Below are positions 19,250 to 26,550 of a stretch of 28,390 nucleotides of DNA, piece by piece. Numbering within the stretch: the first letter of the stretch is position 1; each line of letters opens with the position of its first letter. The notes beneath the pieces were generated by a model that saw only the letters and a program-made list of their open reading frames with translations, was not told the DNA's origin and made no database searches. Source of the DNA: a virus; IMG/VR virus record IMGVR_UViG_3300010354_000455, positions 1 to 28,390 of that record. One strand, written 5' to 3'. The position numbers and the translations under genes are program-made.

Positions 19250-20171
19250 TAAGACAGCTAAAGAAGTTAATTTCTTGATCCATAACTAAAGCGCTTTTAT
19301 AAAGACTATCCGAGACTTGCAGCAATGCAAGTCTCTTTTTATCTTCAGGTAAAGAACTCTTGTATATAGCGTTAAACAAGTCCTTAAGTAGTTTAGGGTA
19401 ATCGTTACCGAACGTTTGCTCGCTTTCAATAACAATCTTACGTAGAGACATTAAGTCTTCTTTGTTGACAATTTTTTCTAAGATCTCTTGAGCAAAGCCT
19501 TCGTTGTTAATTGTACTACCTATATTAAGTTCCCCGCCTATAACGCTTCTCTGAATATAGTTAATAATTCTACGCAAATCAGGATAATGGTAGCGTATGA
19601 CCTCTTTTAATCGGTCAATTTGTTCGGGACGTACCTGTACGCTTTCTTGGCGAAGTATATAGGCTACTCGCTTGCCATATTCACTAATAGGAGGAGTAAA
19701 ATCAGTGAAAACCTGGCAACGAGATTGAATGGGCTGAATAATACGATGTAGATAATTACCAGTGAGAATAAAACGAGTATTACCGGCATATTCTTCCATA
19801 ACGTTACGCAAAGCTCTTTGCCCTGCATCAGTAAAGTTATCAAACTCGTCCAGAAAGATAATCTTAATCTTTCCGTCAATACTCTTAGTCTGCGCGAACG
19901 ATAAGATAGAGGTACGGACTTCGTCGATACCATTCTTTTCGCTAGCGTTAATGTACAAGTATTGAGCATCTAGTATTTCATTAACAATTACTTTGGCAAG
20001 AGTAGTTTTTCCAGTACCTGCATTGCCTACAAAAAGCATATTAGGTATTTCGCCTTTAGAGCGACATTCTTCTACAAATGCTCGAAGGCTTTCAGACAAA
20101 ACCATATCAGCCAGTTTAACCGGCCGATATTTTTCTACCCAAATATTTTTAAGCTGTTCGTTGATAGACAT
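19227..20171 (-). CDS. gp44: Clamp-loader ATPase, gp44-like (314 aa)
   Basis: AAA+ subunit of the sliding-clamp loader (T4 gp44, related to RFC small subunits). WVEKYRPVKLADMV at residues 11-24 is the RFC-box start; Walker A GNAGTGKTT lies at about 49-57, Walker B IIFLDEFD at about 104-111 (DEFD rather than DEAD), sensor 1 RFILTGNY, and IQSRCQ carries the SRC motif with the arginine finger. Length matches T4 gp44 (319). Its ATG overlaps the dut stop by one base (TAATG), so translation is coupled. It ends in TAG. Confidence 0.93.
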   Translation of the reverse strand: MSINEQLKNIWVEKYRPVKLADMVLSESLRAFVEECRSKGEIPNMLFVGNAGTGKTTLAKVIVNEILDAQYLYINASEKNGIDEVRTSILSFAQTKSIDGKIKIIFLDEFDNFTDAGQRALRNVMEEYAGNTRFILTGNYLHRIIQPIQSRCQVFTDFTPPISEYGKRVAYILRQESVQVRPEQIDRLKEVIRYHYPDLRRIINYIQRSVIGGELNIGSTINNEGFAQEILEKIVNKEDLMSLRKIVIESEQTFGNDYPKLLKDLFNAIYKSSLPEDKKRLALLQVSDSLYKSALVMDQEINFFSCLITLSQLC

Positions 20172-20620
20172 TATTTTTTGTCAGAAGAACCGAACCCCTT
20201 TTCGCCACGAACAGTCTCTACTACTTGATCGGTCCATTCAACATTTGCTTGAATAAGAGGATATACAATTAACTGAGCTACTTTATCTCCTTTAAAAATA
20301 TAAACATTGACATCGCTAAAATTATAAAGCTTTACCCCCATATCCCCCCGGTAAGGGTTATCAATAATACCAAAATGAGGGAATACATGCCTCTTAAACC
20401 CCATACCTGAACGGCCTTCAACTCTAAACCAATATCCTGGAGTTACATAACCTAACTTAAGGCCTACTGGCACTGTAACCCAACCTTTAGCTGGAATAAT
20501 GACATCTTCTACAGCAGTTACATCAAGACCTGAGTCCCCGGTATATGGATCACTATAATTATACTTAGGCAAAACAGCTGCATCATGTGTCTTAACGAAT
20601 TTAATAGTTACTGGAAACAT
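20171..20620 (-). CDS. dut: dUTP diphosphatase (149 aa)
   Basis: Hydrolyses dUTP to dUMP, keeping uracil out of DNA and feeding dTMP synthesis. All five trimeric dUTPase motifs are present in order: SGLDVTA (motif 1), EGRSGMGFK (2), GIIDNPYRGDMG (3, with catalytic Asp), GDKVAQLIV (4) and RGEKGFGSS (5, the C-terminal P-loop-like arm). ATG 20620 is preferred since FPVTIKFVKTHD is the usual family start; in-frame ATG 20644 and TTG 20665 would add unrelated residues. A 10-bp direct repeat (ATAGAGTATG) lies just upstream. Coupled to gp44. Confidence 0.93.
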   Translation of the reverse strand: MFPVTIKFVKTHDAAVLPKYNYSDPYTGDSGLDVTAVEDVIIPAKGWVTVPVGLKLGYVTPGYWFRVEGRSGMGFKRHVFPHFGIIDNPYRGDMGVKLYNFSDVNVYIFKGDKVAQLIVYPLIQANVEWTDQVVETVRGEKGFGSSDKK

Positions 20621-20665
20621 ATAGAGTATGATAGAGTATGCCATTGATAAATCAATGCTTGCCAA

Positions 20666-20671
20666 TAAGTA
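20666..20671 (+). promoter_or_regulatory. Late-type element TAAGTA
   Basis: AATAAGTA followed by TTCTTA and ATG 20678 (6-base gap). Confidence 0.6.
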
Positions 20672-20677
20672 TTCTTA

Positions 20678-21274
20678 ATGAATCCTCCGCTTCCGGATAA
20701 TAAACCTTCTGATAACCAGAACGTTATTGACCAGATAGATGACTTTATTAAAGGTTTAGACACTCCCCCGGGTATGGCAGTTGCTACAGCAGTTGTTACG
20801 CGTACATATGATAAACCAGTTCAAGAAGAAATCAAAGTAGAAGTGCCAAAAACCGATGCAGAGTTACAAGATTTTGTTTTAAAAAATTCCGCTAAATTAG
20901 CAGAGTTAAGTATTAAAAGCGTACAAGAGTTACAAAAAGTAACTGTAGCTACTGGCGATCCTGAACAAATGGCTAGCTTAGCAAGCTTAATAGCTGCAGG
21001 TGCTGGTGCGATAGAAACTATTAACAAAATACATTTGCAGAATAAAAAAGCAGATGCTGCAAAAGATGTAAAAAAGCTTGAAATAGAAGGTAAAAAAGAA
21101 ATACAAAAACTCAAAAATGACGGCTATTTAAATTTACCGCAAAACAATACTAATGTATTAATTGCTACCCGAGAAGAGATTATTGCGCAACTTACAGGTA
21201 AGGCTAAAAATAAAGCTACTGATTCGCTGGAGGTTCTTGAGATTTCTGCTTCTTCTCCTTCTCTTTCAGCTTAG
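20678..21274 (+). CDS. Probable small terminase subunit, gp16-like (198 aa)
   Basis: In T4 gp16 assists the large terminase in DNA packaging. This protein has the layout I recall for marine T4-like gp16: a flexible N-terminus, a helix hairpin core (LQDFVLKNSAKLAELSIKSV; VTVATGDPEQMASLASLIAA), a charged coiled coil (LQNKKADAAKDVKKLEIEGK) and a C-terminal NNTNVLIATREEIIAQL, similar to the N-x-N-V-hydrophobic-x-x-T-x-E-L ending of those proteins. No gp17 is adjacent, so the call is tentative. Its last 59 bases overlap the end of the converging lipoprotein gene. ATG 20678 follows a late-type element. Confidence 0.55.
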   Translation: MNPPLPDNKPSDNQNVIDQIDDFIKGLDTPPGMAVATAVVTRTYDKPVQEEIKVEVPKTDAELQDFVLKNSAKLAELSIKSVQELQKVTVATGDPEQMASLASLIAAGAGAIETINKIHLQNKKADAAKDVKKLEIEGKKEIQKLKNDGYLNLPQNNTNVLIATREEIIAQLTGKAKNKATDSLEVLEISASSPSLSA

Positions 21275-22175
21275 AGTAAACCGTTACTATTACCATACAT
21301 AGTACAGTCACCCCCACCACTGTACCTATAACCCAGGTAGGGGCGGTGGCAATAGTATAGGCAAGTGCAAATGAAGATATAGCAACTATACCCATGTTAA
21401 TACTTTTCATTAACCCTGCTGCTATAAGAAATAATATACCCACGCCAACTAAAGCTTTAATCATATAACCAAGATATTCTTGTTTTTGAGCTTCTTTAGC
21501 TAAAGCTAGTTTATCTTCAGCTTCTTTTTTTACTCGCTCTATTTCAGCAGCTTTTTCTGCATTAAGTTTGTCGAGAGCGGCTTTATTATCAGCTCTCATT
21601 TTAGCTTTTTCATCTTCTTTTTGTTTAATTAAATCTGTAGCTTTTTGGTAAGCATCAGCTGCAGCTTTAGAATCTTCAAAAAGCTTTTCATATTTTTTAA
21701 GCAATTCAGCAGAAGTTCTTTTACGATCTGCATCTACCTCTTGCTTTATTTGATCTTGCATCGTAATAGGTAAAGGGTCAAGACGAAACATATTTTCTTT
21801 AGCTCTAAAATGCGCAATAGCAAAATCTATATCAGTATCTTTTTTAGCTTCAGTTGCGTATAATATACCGAAATTGGTCTCGCTAATTTTTTTAAAATTA
21901 GCGTTATCTATTTCTTCTCTCTTTTTATACGCATCAGCTAACCCTTTACGAAACTCTTCATATTCTTGTTCTATTTTTTTACGGGCTTCTTCTACCTTTT
22001 TATCTGCTTCGCTCAATTGCGCTACACCTTTTCTATCTTTATCAGCTGCTGCTACTGCTCCTGCTGTAGCACTACCACCGCCTAAACTCTTCCATGACTC
22101 AGGCATTTTAAGTCCGGGTATTAACGTACATCCTGTGAACAAAATTGGCAATAAAAGCGCGCTTAGTTTTTTCAC
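21216..22175 (-). CDS. Lipoprotein with long coiled coil and C-terminal membrane helices; spanin-like (319 aa)
   Basis: GTG start at 22175, 5 bases after a TAAGTA element. The N-terminus is a lipoprotein signal with lipobox LFTGC (Cys16). Residues ~55-225 form a long charged helical region (EEARKKIEQEYEEFRKGLAD; LDKLNAEKAAEIERVKKEAE), likely coiled coil. Three hydrophobic segments follow (~232-252, 256-275, 280-300) and a basic tail (KLKEKEKKQK). A lipid anchor at one end, a membrane anchor at the other and a helical span between is the layout of unimolecular spanins, which disrupt the outer membrane at lysis, but this one is much larger than T1 gp11. Alternative: a structural envelope protein. 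Confidence 0.75.
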   Translation of the reverse strand: MKKLSALLLPILFTGCTLIPGLKMPESWKSLGGGSATAGAVAAADKDRKGVAQLSEADKKVEEARKKIEQEYEEFRKGLADAYKKREEIDNANFKKISETNFGILYATEAKKDTDIDFAIAHFRAKENMFRLDPLPITMQDQIKQEVDADRKRTSAELLKKYEKLFEDSKAAADAYQKATDLIKQKEDEKAKMRADNKAALDKLNAEKAAEIERVKKEAEDKLALAKEAQKQEYLGYMIKALVGVGILFLIAAGLMKSINMGIVAISSFALAYTIATAPTWVIGTVVGVTVLCMVIVTVYSKLKEKEKKQKSQEPPANQ

Positions 22176-22180
22176 ATAAA

Positions 22181-22186
22181 TACTTA
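22181..22186 (-). promoter_or_regulatory. Late-type element TAAGTA
   Basis: Five bases before GTG 22175; it lies just after the hsp20 terminator. Confidence 0.55.
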
Positions 22187-22189
22187 CAA

Positions 22190-22217
22190 TAAAAAAGGGA
22201 GAGATTTCTCTCTCCCT
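22190..22217 (-). terminator. Intrinsic terminator of hsp20
   Basis: On the - strand AGGGAGAGA pairs with TCTCTCCCT (22196-22204 with 22209-22217) over a 4-base loop, followed by a T tract of about six. Confidence 0.85.
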
Positions 22218-22239
22218 TGTGTATCAACTTGCAATACAG

Positions 22240-22656
22240 TTAGTTAATATCAATAACTTTCTTGCCGCCGTTTTCCACTTTGTTCTTAGGAAATACCAAA
22301 GTAAGAACACCATCTTTCTGTTCAGCCTTAGCTTTATCCAAGTTGTAACTATTACCAACAGTAAAACTGCGGCTAAAGGTTTCCTCTTGCGATCCACCCT
22401 TATGGATGACCTTACGAGCACCTTCAATAGATACTACTCGGCCCTCTACTGAGACCGTTGTTTTATCTTTGGATACACCGGGAAGATCCACCTCTACAGT
22501 GAGTTCGTCCCCCTCTTTAAACCTAACAGTGTCCCCTGTTCGGCTCACGTCACCCCAAAAGAAAGGATGATCGAATGGATCCCTATTGAAAAAGGATTCA
22601 ATAAGGGATGTTGGATTTCTGTATGTGTTACTATTATTGTAGTTAGTTAGTTTCAT
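22240..22656 (-). CDS. hsp20: Small heat-shock protein, Hsp20 family (138 aa)
   Basis: ATP-independent chaperone with an alpha-crystallin domain, frequent in marine T4-like phages. SLIESFFNRDPFDHPFFW is the usual phobic N-terminus; GDELTVEVDLPGVSKDKTTV opens the crystallin domain, and DGVLTLVFPKNK is the GVL signature near the C-terminus. The C-terminal KKVIDIN carries the I-x-I/V-type oligomerisation tail. ATG 22656 (MKLTNYNN) is preferred over an upstream in-frame start at 22695, which would overlap nrdA. A TAAATA element overlaps the nrdA stop, giving a short leader with a hairpin. Confidence 0.92.
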   Translation of the reverse strand: MKLTNYNNSNTYRNPTSLIESFFNRDPFDHPFFWGDVSRTGDTVRFKEGDELTVEVDLPGVSKDKTTVSVEGRVVSIEGARKVIHKGGSQEETFSRSFTVGNSYNLDKAKAEQKDGVLTLVFPKNKVENGGKKVIDIN

Positions 22657-22661
22657 AGTAA

Positions 22662-22675
22662 TGCGTTTGCACGCA
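22662..22675 (-). promoter_or_regulatory. Leader hairpin with GCAA tetraloop before hsp20
   Basis: In the - strand RNA TGCGT-GCAA-ACGCA forms a 5-bp stem with a GNRA-type loop, ending 5 bases before the hsp20 ATG. With the TAAATA at 22680-22685 as promoter, the transcript would begin almost at this hairpin. Confidence 0.45.
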
Positions 22676-22679
22676 AAAT

Positions 22680-22685
22680 TATTTA
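22680..22685 (-). promoter_or_regulatory. Late-type element TAAATA for hsp20
   Basis: CATAAATA on the - strand, sharing bases with the nrdA stop codon, 23 bases before ATG 22656. Confidence 0.45.
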
Positions 22686-23573
22686 TGATTCGCAACTAGC
22701 GCAAGATAATATAGAACGAGCTAGTTCTTGCGCTGGATTTGCTGAGCGTTGATAGTATAAGCTCTTTATTCCGTTTTCCCAAGCAAAAATTAGTAAATCA
22801 TTGACGTCCTTAGGCTTAGTATTAGGCGGAATCATTAAATTTAATGATTGGCCTTGATCAATAAACTTTTGTCGGGCAGCTGCTTGTATAACAATTTCTT
22901 TTTGACTGATTTCTCCAAATGTCTTAAATACGTCTTTTTCTTCTTGGGTCAAAAAGTCAAGATGCTGAACCGAGCCACCTTTAACAAGTATAGACTTCCA
23001 GGTATTATCAGAGTTCTTACCTTTCTTTTCAAGGAGAGCTTCAAGATAAGGGTTCTTGTATGTAAATTTGCCCTTAGCTAGATCTTTAACGAAATAGTTG
23101 GAGTTGAGCGGCTCTACCGATGGAGATGCCTGGCCAAGAATAAAAGAACTTGAAGTCGTTGGCGCTACCGCAAGAGTGGTTACATTACGACGACCGTAAC
23201 CCTTAAGTAGTGGTGGTTCTCCGTAGTGCTTAGCTAGTTCTTCAGAAGCTTTGTCAGCTCTTTCCCGTACAAATCTCCAAATTTTGGTGTTAAGAAATTT
23301 TGCTTCTATTGATTCAAACGCAACCATTTCAGATTGAAGAAATGTATGCCAACCAAGAGAACCAATACCAAGAGCTCTTTGATTAATAGCGAAGTTTCTT
23401 GGGTGAGCCATAAACTTCATCTTTTCAGTCTTGTTGATAAACTCAGTCATTACTGAATCGAGAAAATATACAAGAGTTTCAACTGCATCAGTATCTCTCC
23501 ACTCATTCCACTTTTCAAAATTAAGAGAAGAGAGATCGCAAACAAATGACTCATCTGGACCGTTAGAAAGCAT
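22683..23573 (-). CDS. nrdA: NrdA C-terminal fragment (296 aa from the first ATG)
   Basis: Part of the interrupted nrdA. A restart at ATG 23573 would begin just after SNLCTEI, so the fragment alone lacks the thiyl-radical Cys. It contains the rest of the barrel (PTTSSSFILGQASPSVEPLN loop) and the C-terminal YY and CASC elements. No ribosome binding site is seen before 23573. Confidence 0.7.
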   Translation of the reverse strand: MLSNGPDESFVCDLSSLNFEKWNEWRDTDAVETLVYFLDSVMTEFINKTEKMKFMAHPRNFAINQRALGIGSLGWHTFLQSEMVAFESIEAKFLNTKIWRFVRERADKASEELAKHYGEPPLLKGYGRRNVTTLAVAPTTSSSFILGQASPSVEPLNSNYFVKDLAKGKFTYKNPYLEALLEKKGKNSDNTWKSILVKGGSVQHLDFLTQEEKDVFKTFGEISQKEIVIQAAARQKFIDQGQSLNLMIPPNTKPKDVNDLLIFAWENGIKSLYYQRSANPAQELARSILSCASCES

Positions 23574-23708
23574 AATCTCGGTGCAGAGGTTACTATGATG
23601 AATCTTTAGCTTTTTATCTTTATATACTTCAGGGGCTTGTTTGTTAGCATTATCTGTAAAAAAGATATAAGGATACCCAGACTCAAAGCGTTTCTTAATA
23701 ACTAAGCC

Positions 23709-24335
23709 CTAAATCCTACGCTTTTCTTTATCTCCGTCAATCATTGACTTGAACCATTCATCTGAAATACAAACCCCAATAGAGAGATTCTGGATAGTAT
23801 CGCCTTCTTTACGAATATTAAGAAACTCTTCAATGTCCTTATGATCGATAGGCAGATATGCTGCAAATGATCCACGACGCACGTTTCCTTGCGATATATA
23901 GTCAGTCAAGGACTCAAACACAGTAAGCTGATGATGCACCCCGGTTGACTCTCCGCCAGAGCTAATTTTAGCTCCGCGTGGTCGAATAGCTCCAAAAAAA
24001 CCAGATGTACCACCACCTGCTTTAGACATAGTACCCACTTCAGAAATCTTATACAAGATTGCATCCATATCATCATCAACATAAGACCCGAAACAAGATA
24101 TAGGCAAACCACGTTCGCGGCCGAAATTAGCCCAAATAGGAGATGCAAGAGAGTAAAACCCTTTATGCATATAATCTTCAAACTTATCAGCAAAGCCTTT
24201 AAGCTTGAGATACCCTTGGGCAGCTTCAGCAATATCTCTTATACGTTGTTCTGCTGTTTCGTTTTCTAGAAGATATCCTCGTGCGAGAAATTTTCTAGAG
24301 TCAGTATTCAGCCAATAAATACCCTTGTTTGTCAT
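23709..24335 (-). CDS. nrdA: NrdA N-terminal fragment ending at the amber codon (208 aa)
   Basis: Part of the interrupted nrdA. It carries SPIWANFGRERGLPISCFGS, the GGGTSGFFG loop and RGSFAAYLPIDHKDIEEFLN, but none of the catalytic Asn/Cys/Glu triad. ATG 24335 has TAAGTA 13 bases upstream. Alone it cannot be an active reductase. Confidence 0.75.
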   Translation of the reverse strand: MTNKGIYWLNTDSRKFLARGYLLENETAEQRIRDIAEAAQGYLKLKGFADKFEDYMHKGFYSLASPIWANFGRERGLPISCFGSYVDDDMDAILYKISEVGTMSKAGGGTSGFFGAIRPRGAKISSGGESTGVHHQLTVFESLTDYISQGNVRRGSFAAYLPIDHKDIEEFLNIRKEGDTIQNLSIGVCISDEWFKSMIDGDKEKRRI

Positions 24336-24366
24336 AAAGCGTAAAATGTACTTACCCGGGGGTTAA

Positions 24367-25338
24367 TTAAAATAAATCGTCTTCTGAAAAACTTTGCGAT
24401 TTTTTTGAATACTCTACAGGACGAGAGTGAAAAAAATCTGTCATATTATTACCGAGTAATTCTTCGTTGAACCAAGCTGTATGCTTAAGTAGTTCGTTAT
24501 TAGGTTCAAAAGCTGGAGGAAAATTAATACCTCTGAGAGATTCATTAATACGATCTTTAATAAATTCTTTAAGGTGCGCTGCTGAAAGCCCGTCTTCCTT
24601 AACCCCATTAACCATCCAATCAATAATTTTAGCTTCACTTTCGTATGCTTCTACTGCTTCGTGGAGCACTCTTTCTTCCAGTTCTTTATCAAAGAGCTCG
24701 GGATATTCTTCTCTAATAGTGTTAATAATTTTCATACCGACTAGAGCATGAATGTTTTCTTCGTTGCGCGTATATTTGACTTGTTGATCGGTATCTTTAA
24801 GTACGTTTTTGTTACGAGCAAACCAATTAATAACGTAGAACTGACTCATTAATGATACATTTTCTACAAATAAAGTAAAAAGAATAAGAGCGTATAGATA
24901 CTGCTTTTCCTTACCCTTATAGTAGCGATGGGTATACTTTTTGAGGTATTTTACTCGGCCTTGTATCCACTCGAGCTTAAGATTCTCTTCAAATACATCT
25001 TCGAGGCCGAGAACGGTAATAAGTCTTTCGTAGGCATTATTATGAATAACTTCTGTGTTAGCCATAACATATCCTAAATCTTGCAATGCAGGGTGTGGCA
25101 GATTTTCTCCAAGCTTTGCCCAAAACGTTTTTACCGCTACTTCGATTTGACCAATAGCAGATAGAGTACGAATAATAATTTCGCGTTCTTGTTCAGTAAG
25201 ATTAACTTTGAACTGCTGCACATCAGACTTAAAGCTGAATTCTTTATCAGTCCAAAAGCCATTATGCATTGACTCAATAAAGTCTTCAGTCCAAGGATAA
25301 TGATTAGGTTTACGCGAAATTTGTTCGTCAAAAATCAT
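24367..25338 (-). CDS. nrdB: Ribonucleotide reductase beta subunit (323 aa)
   Basis: Class Ia RNR small subunit carrying the di-iron centre and tyrosyl radical. Ligand motifs are intact: TEVIHNNAYERL gives E96 and H99 with radical Tyr Y103; FVENVSL gives E159; RNEENIH gives E194 and H197. The sixth ligand, Asp in E. coli, is probably E66 (QIEVAVK). The C-terminal SFSEDDLF is the acidic, Phe-ending tail that docks into NrdA. It lies 31 bases upstream of nrdA on the same strand. TAAATA lies 8 bases before the ATG. The intact tail suggests a working NrdA partner exists or was lost recently. Confidence 0.95.
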   Translation of the reverse strand: MIFDEQISRKPNHYPWTEDFIESMHNGFWTDKEFSFKSDVQQFKVNLTEQEREIIIRTLSAIGQIEVAVKTFWAKLGENLPHPALQDLGYVMANTEVIHNNAYERLITVLGLEDVFEENLKLEWIQGRVKYLKKYTHRYYKGKEKQYLYALILFTLFVENVSLMSQFYVINWFARNKNVLKDTDQQVKYTRNEENIHALVGMKIINTIREEYPELFDKELEERVLHEAVEAYESEAKIIDWMVNGVKEDGLSAAHLKEFIKDRINESLRGINFPPAFEPNNELLKHTAWFNEELLGNNMTDFFHSRPVEYSKKSQSFSEDDLF

Positions 25339-25346
25339 GGGAATAT

Positions 25347-25352
25347 TATTTA
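25347..25352 (-). promoter_or_regulatory. Late-type element TAAATA for nrdB
   Basis: Eight bases before ATG 25338. Confidence 0.5.
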
Positions 25353-25433
25353 CGTATTGTAAATGAGTTTGACCTTTTTTCTATAAAAAAAGTTGTATTT
25401 TATTCGCCAGTGAATTCGACGGAGTTAAAAGAG

Positions 25434-26204
25434 TTATCCCTTTTTATTATAAAGTTCTAATTTTTTTACTATATATTTAACAATTTCGCTTCTTACTATA
25501 TCTTCTTCTGTTAAGTAAAATACGTGAATGCCCTTTTCTTTGCTTTCATTATCGTTAAAAACATTACACATTTTTTCAAAACCAGATTTACCGTTAATGT
25601 CTGATTGCATTGGATCTCCGCAAACAAATAGTTTACTAAAATGCCCCACGCGGGTGAGTAAGGTTGTAAGCTCTCTAAAGGTACTATTTTGAGCTTCATC
25701 CATAATAATGCCTTTTGCGTTCCAGCTCAATCCTCTAAGGAACCCAGTAGGTTTACCGTCAACTCTTTTTTCTTTTAATAATGTGTTAACGTCTGCAGCA
25801 AATAAAAGTTCATCCAATTTTTCCATTAACGGCTCGAGATAGGGAGATAACTTTTCTTCAGCACTACCCGGAAGATATCCCATTTTATTATCACTACTTT
25901 CTACTATAGAACGTATATAAAGCAAATCACTTACTTTTTTAAGATTCATTAACTCTAATACTGCTAGTGTTGCAAGAAAACTCTTACTACTACCTGACGG
26001 GCCAGATAGAAACATTATCTTAGTATTATTGTCTAATGCTAATTTAAGAAAATCTTTTTGTTTGTTTGTTAAATCCGGTCTTTGTCGTATTTGTACCGGT
26101 CTTTCTAATTTTTGTGCCTGATGGACTATTGGGCTTTTGTCTTTGGCATTTTCGTTATTGTTGTGAGTTTGTTTCTGTTTAAGCAAACGTTTCTTTTTAC
26201 TCAT
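25434..26204 (-). CDS. phoH: PhoH-like P-loop ATPase (256 aa)
   Basis: PhoH-family ATPase, common in marine T4-like phages, role in infection unresolved (RNA metabolism or phosphate stress are proposed). After a basic, Gln/Asn-rich N-terminus of about 40 residues, LTNKQKDFLKLALDNNTKIM leads to Walker A FLSGPSGSSKSFLAT (K74). SDLLYIRSIVESSDNKMGYL and the family's EEKLSPYLEP follow, then Walker B GIIMDEAQNST and VCGDPMQSD. All match PhoH. TAAATA lies 6 bases before ATG 26204. Divergent from the small gene at 26239. Confidence 0.94.
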   Translation of the reverse strand: MSKKKRLLKQKQTHNNNENAKDKSPIVHQAQKLERPVQIRQRPDLTNKQKDFLKLALDNNTKIMFLSGPSGSSKSFLATLAVLELMNLKKVSDLLYIRSIVESSDNKMGYLPGSAEEKLSPYLEPLMEKLDELLFAADVNTLLKEKRVDGKPTGFLRGLSWNAKGIIMDEAQNSTFRELTTLLTRVGHFSKLFVCGDPMQSDINGKSGFEKMCNVFNDNESKEKGIHVFYLTEEDIVRSEIVKYIVKKLELYNKKG

Positions 26205-26210
26205 CTATTA

Positions 26211-26216
26211 TATTTA
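26211..26216 (-). promoter_or_regulatory. Late-type element TAAATA for phoH
   Basis: Six bases before ATG 26204; only 10 bases from the divergent element at 26227. Confidence 0.55.
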
Positions 26217-26226
26217 CTTAAAACAA

Positions 26227-26232
26227 TAAATA
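26227..26232 (+). promoter_or_regulatory. Late-type element TAAATA for 26239-26550
   Basis: AATAAATA then ATATAT then ATG 26239; the same string precedes ATG 7413. Confidence 0.6.
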
Positions 26233-26238
26233 ATATAT

Positions 26239-26550
26239 ATGTTTAAGCAATTTGATTCCAAGGTAACTGAGTTATTAAAAGAATTTGTAGACACTTTTCC
26301 TGTAGAAGTACAAGAAAAGAAAGGCGCGCGCTGCACTAAAGTAACCGGACAACAGGCATCATCTCGTAGCGATAAAAAATATATGCGCTGTACCCGGGTC
26401 GGCGGCAAATTAAAAAGAGTGCATTACGGGGATCCTAATTTGCGTATTAAAAAATCAAACCCTAAGCGCCGCAAATCTTTTAGAGCGCGTCATAAATGCT
26501 CAAGCGCAAAACCAGGCACTGCAAAATATTTTAGCTGCAAAAATTGGTAA
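26239..26550 (+). CDS. Small basic Cys-containing conserved phage protein (103 aa)
   Basis: The C-terminal 50 residues carry HYGDPNLRIKKSNPKRRKSF, then RARHKCSSAKPGTAKYFSCK with final NW. I recall this GDP-IKKSNP-RRKSFRARH-C-C-W block as a widespread module in large environmental phages, function unknown. Earlier, RCTKVTG and MRCTRVGG give two more Cys, so four Cys could bind zinc. Strongly basic, therefore perhaps a virion DNA- or capsid-binding protein. ATG 26239 is 6 bases after the late-type element. Its end abuts the converging 480-aa gene. Confidence 0.8.
   Translation: MFKQFDSKVTELLKEFVDTFPVEVQEKKGARCTKVTGQQASSRSDKKYMRCTRVGGKLKRVHYGDPNLRIKKSNPKRRKSFRARHKCSSAKPGTAKYFSCKNW

Larger units (their letters stand above)
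22683..24335 (-). pseudogene. nrdA: Ribonucleotide reductase alpha subunit interrupted by an in-frame amber codon
   Basis: Class Ia RNR large subunit, reducing NDPs to dNDPs with NrdB. One frame of 551 codons runs from ATG 24335 to TAA 22683, broken only by TAG at 23709-23711 (codon 209). The first Cys of the active-site redox pair is C81 (GLPISCFGSY). After the amber the frame continues GLVIKKRFESGYPYIFF and reaches SNLCTEI, with N249, C251 and E253 equivalent to E. coli N437, C439 and E441. The C-terminus has the radical-transfer YY (SLYYQRS) and the CASC pair. There is no ATP-cone. From memory, homologues have Trp at the amber site, so TGG to TAG is the simplest cause. Alternatives: suppression or a sequence error. 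Confidence 0.88.

Noticed and set aside
20821-21114. 97-codon ORF on the - strand
   Set aside because: Shadow of the terminase-like gene; a hydrophobic artefact of the complementary strand of a Lys/Ala-rich helix.
23709-23711. TAG reassigned to an amino acid phage-wide
   Set aside because: gp44 and the first C-free gene end in TAG at sensible places, TAA and TGA are also used as stops, and the expected residue in nrdA is Trp, which points to one mutation.
22683-24335. Intron, intein or homing endonuclease insertion in nrdA
   Set aside because: The two halves are in the same frame and the bases between them encode continuous NrdA sequence; nothing is inserted.
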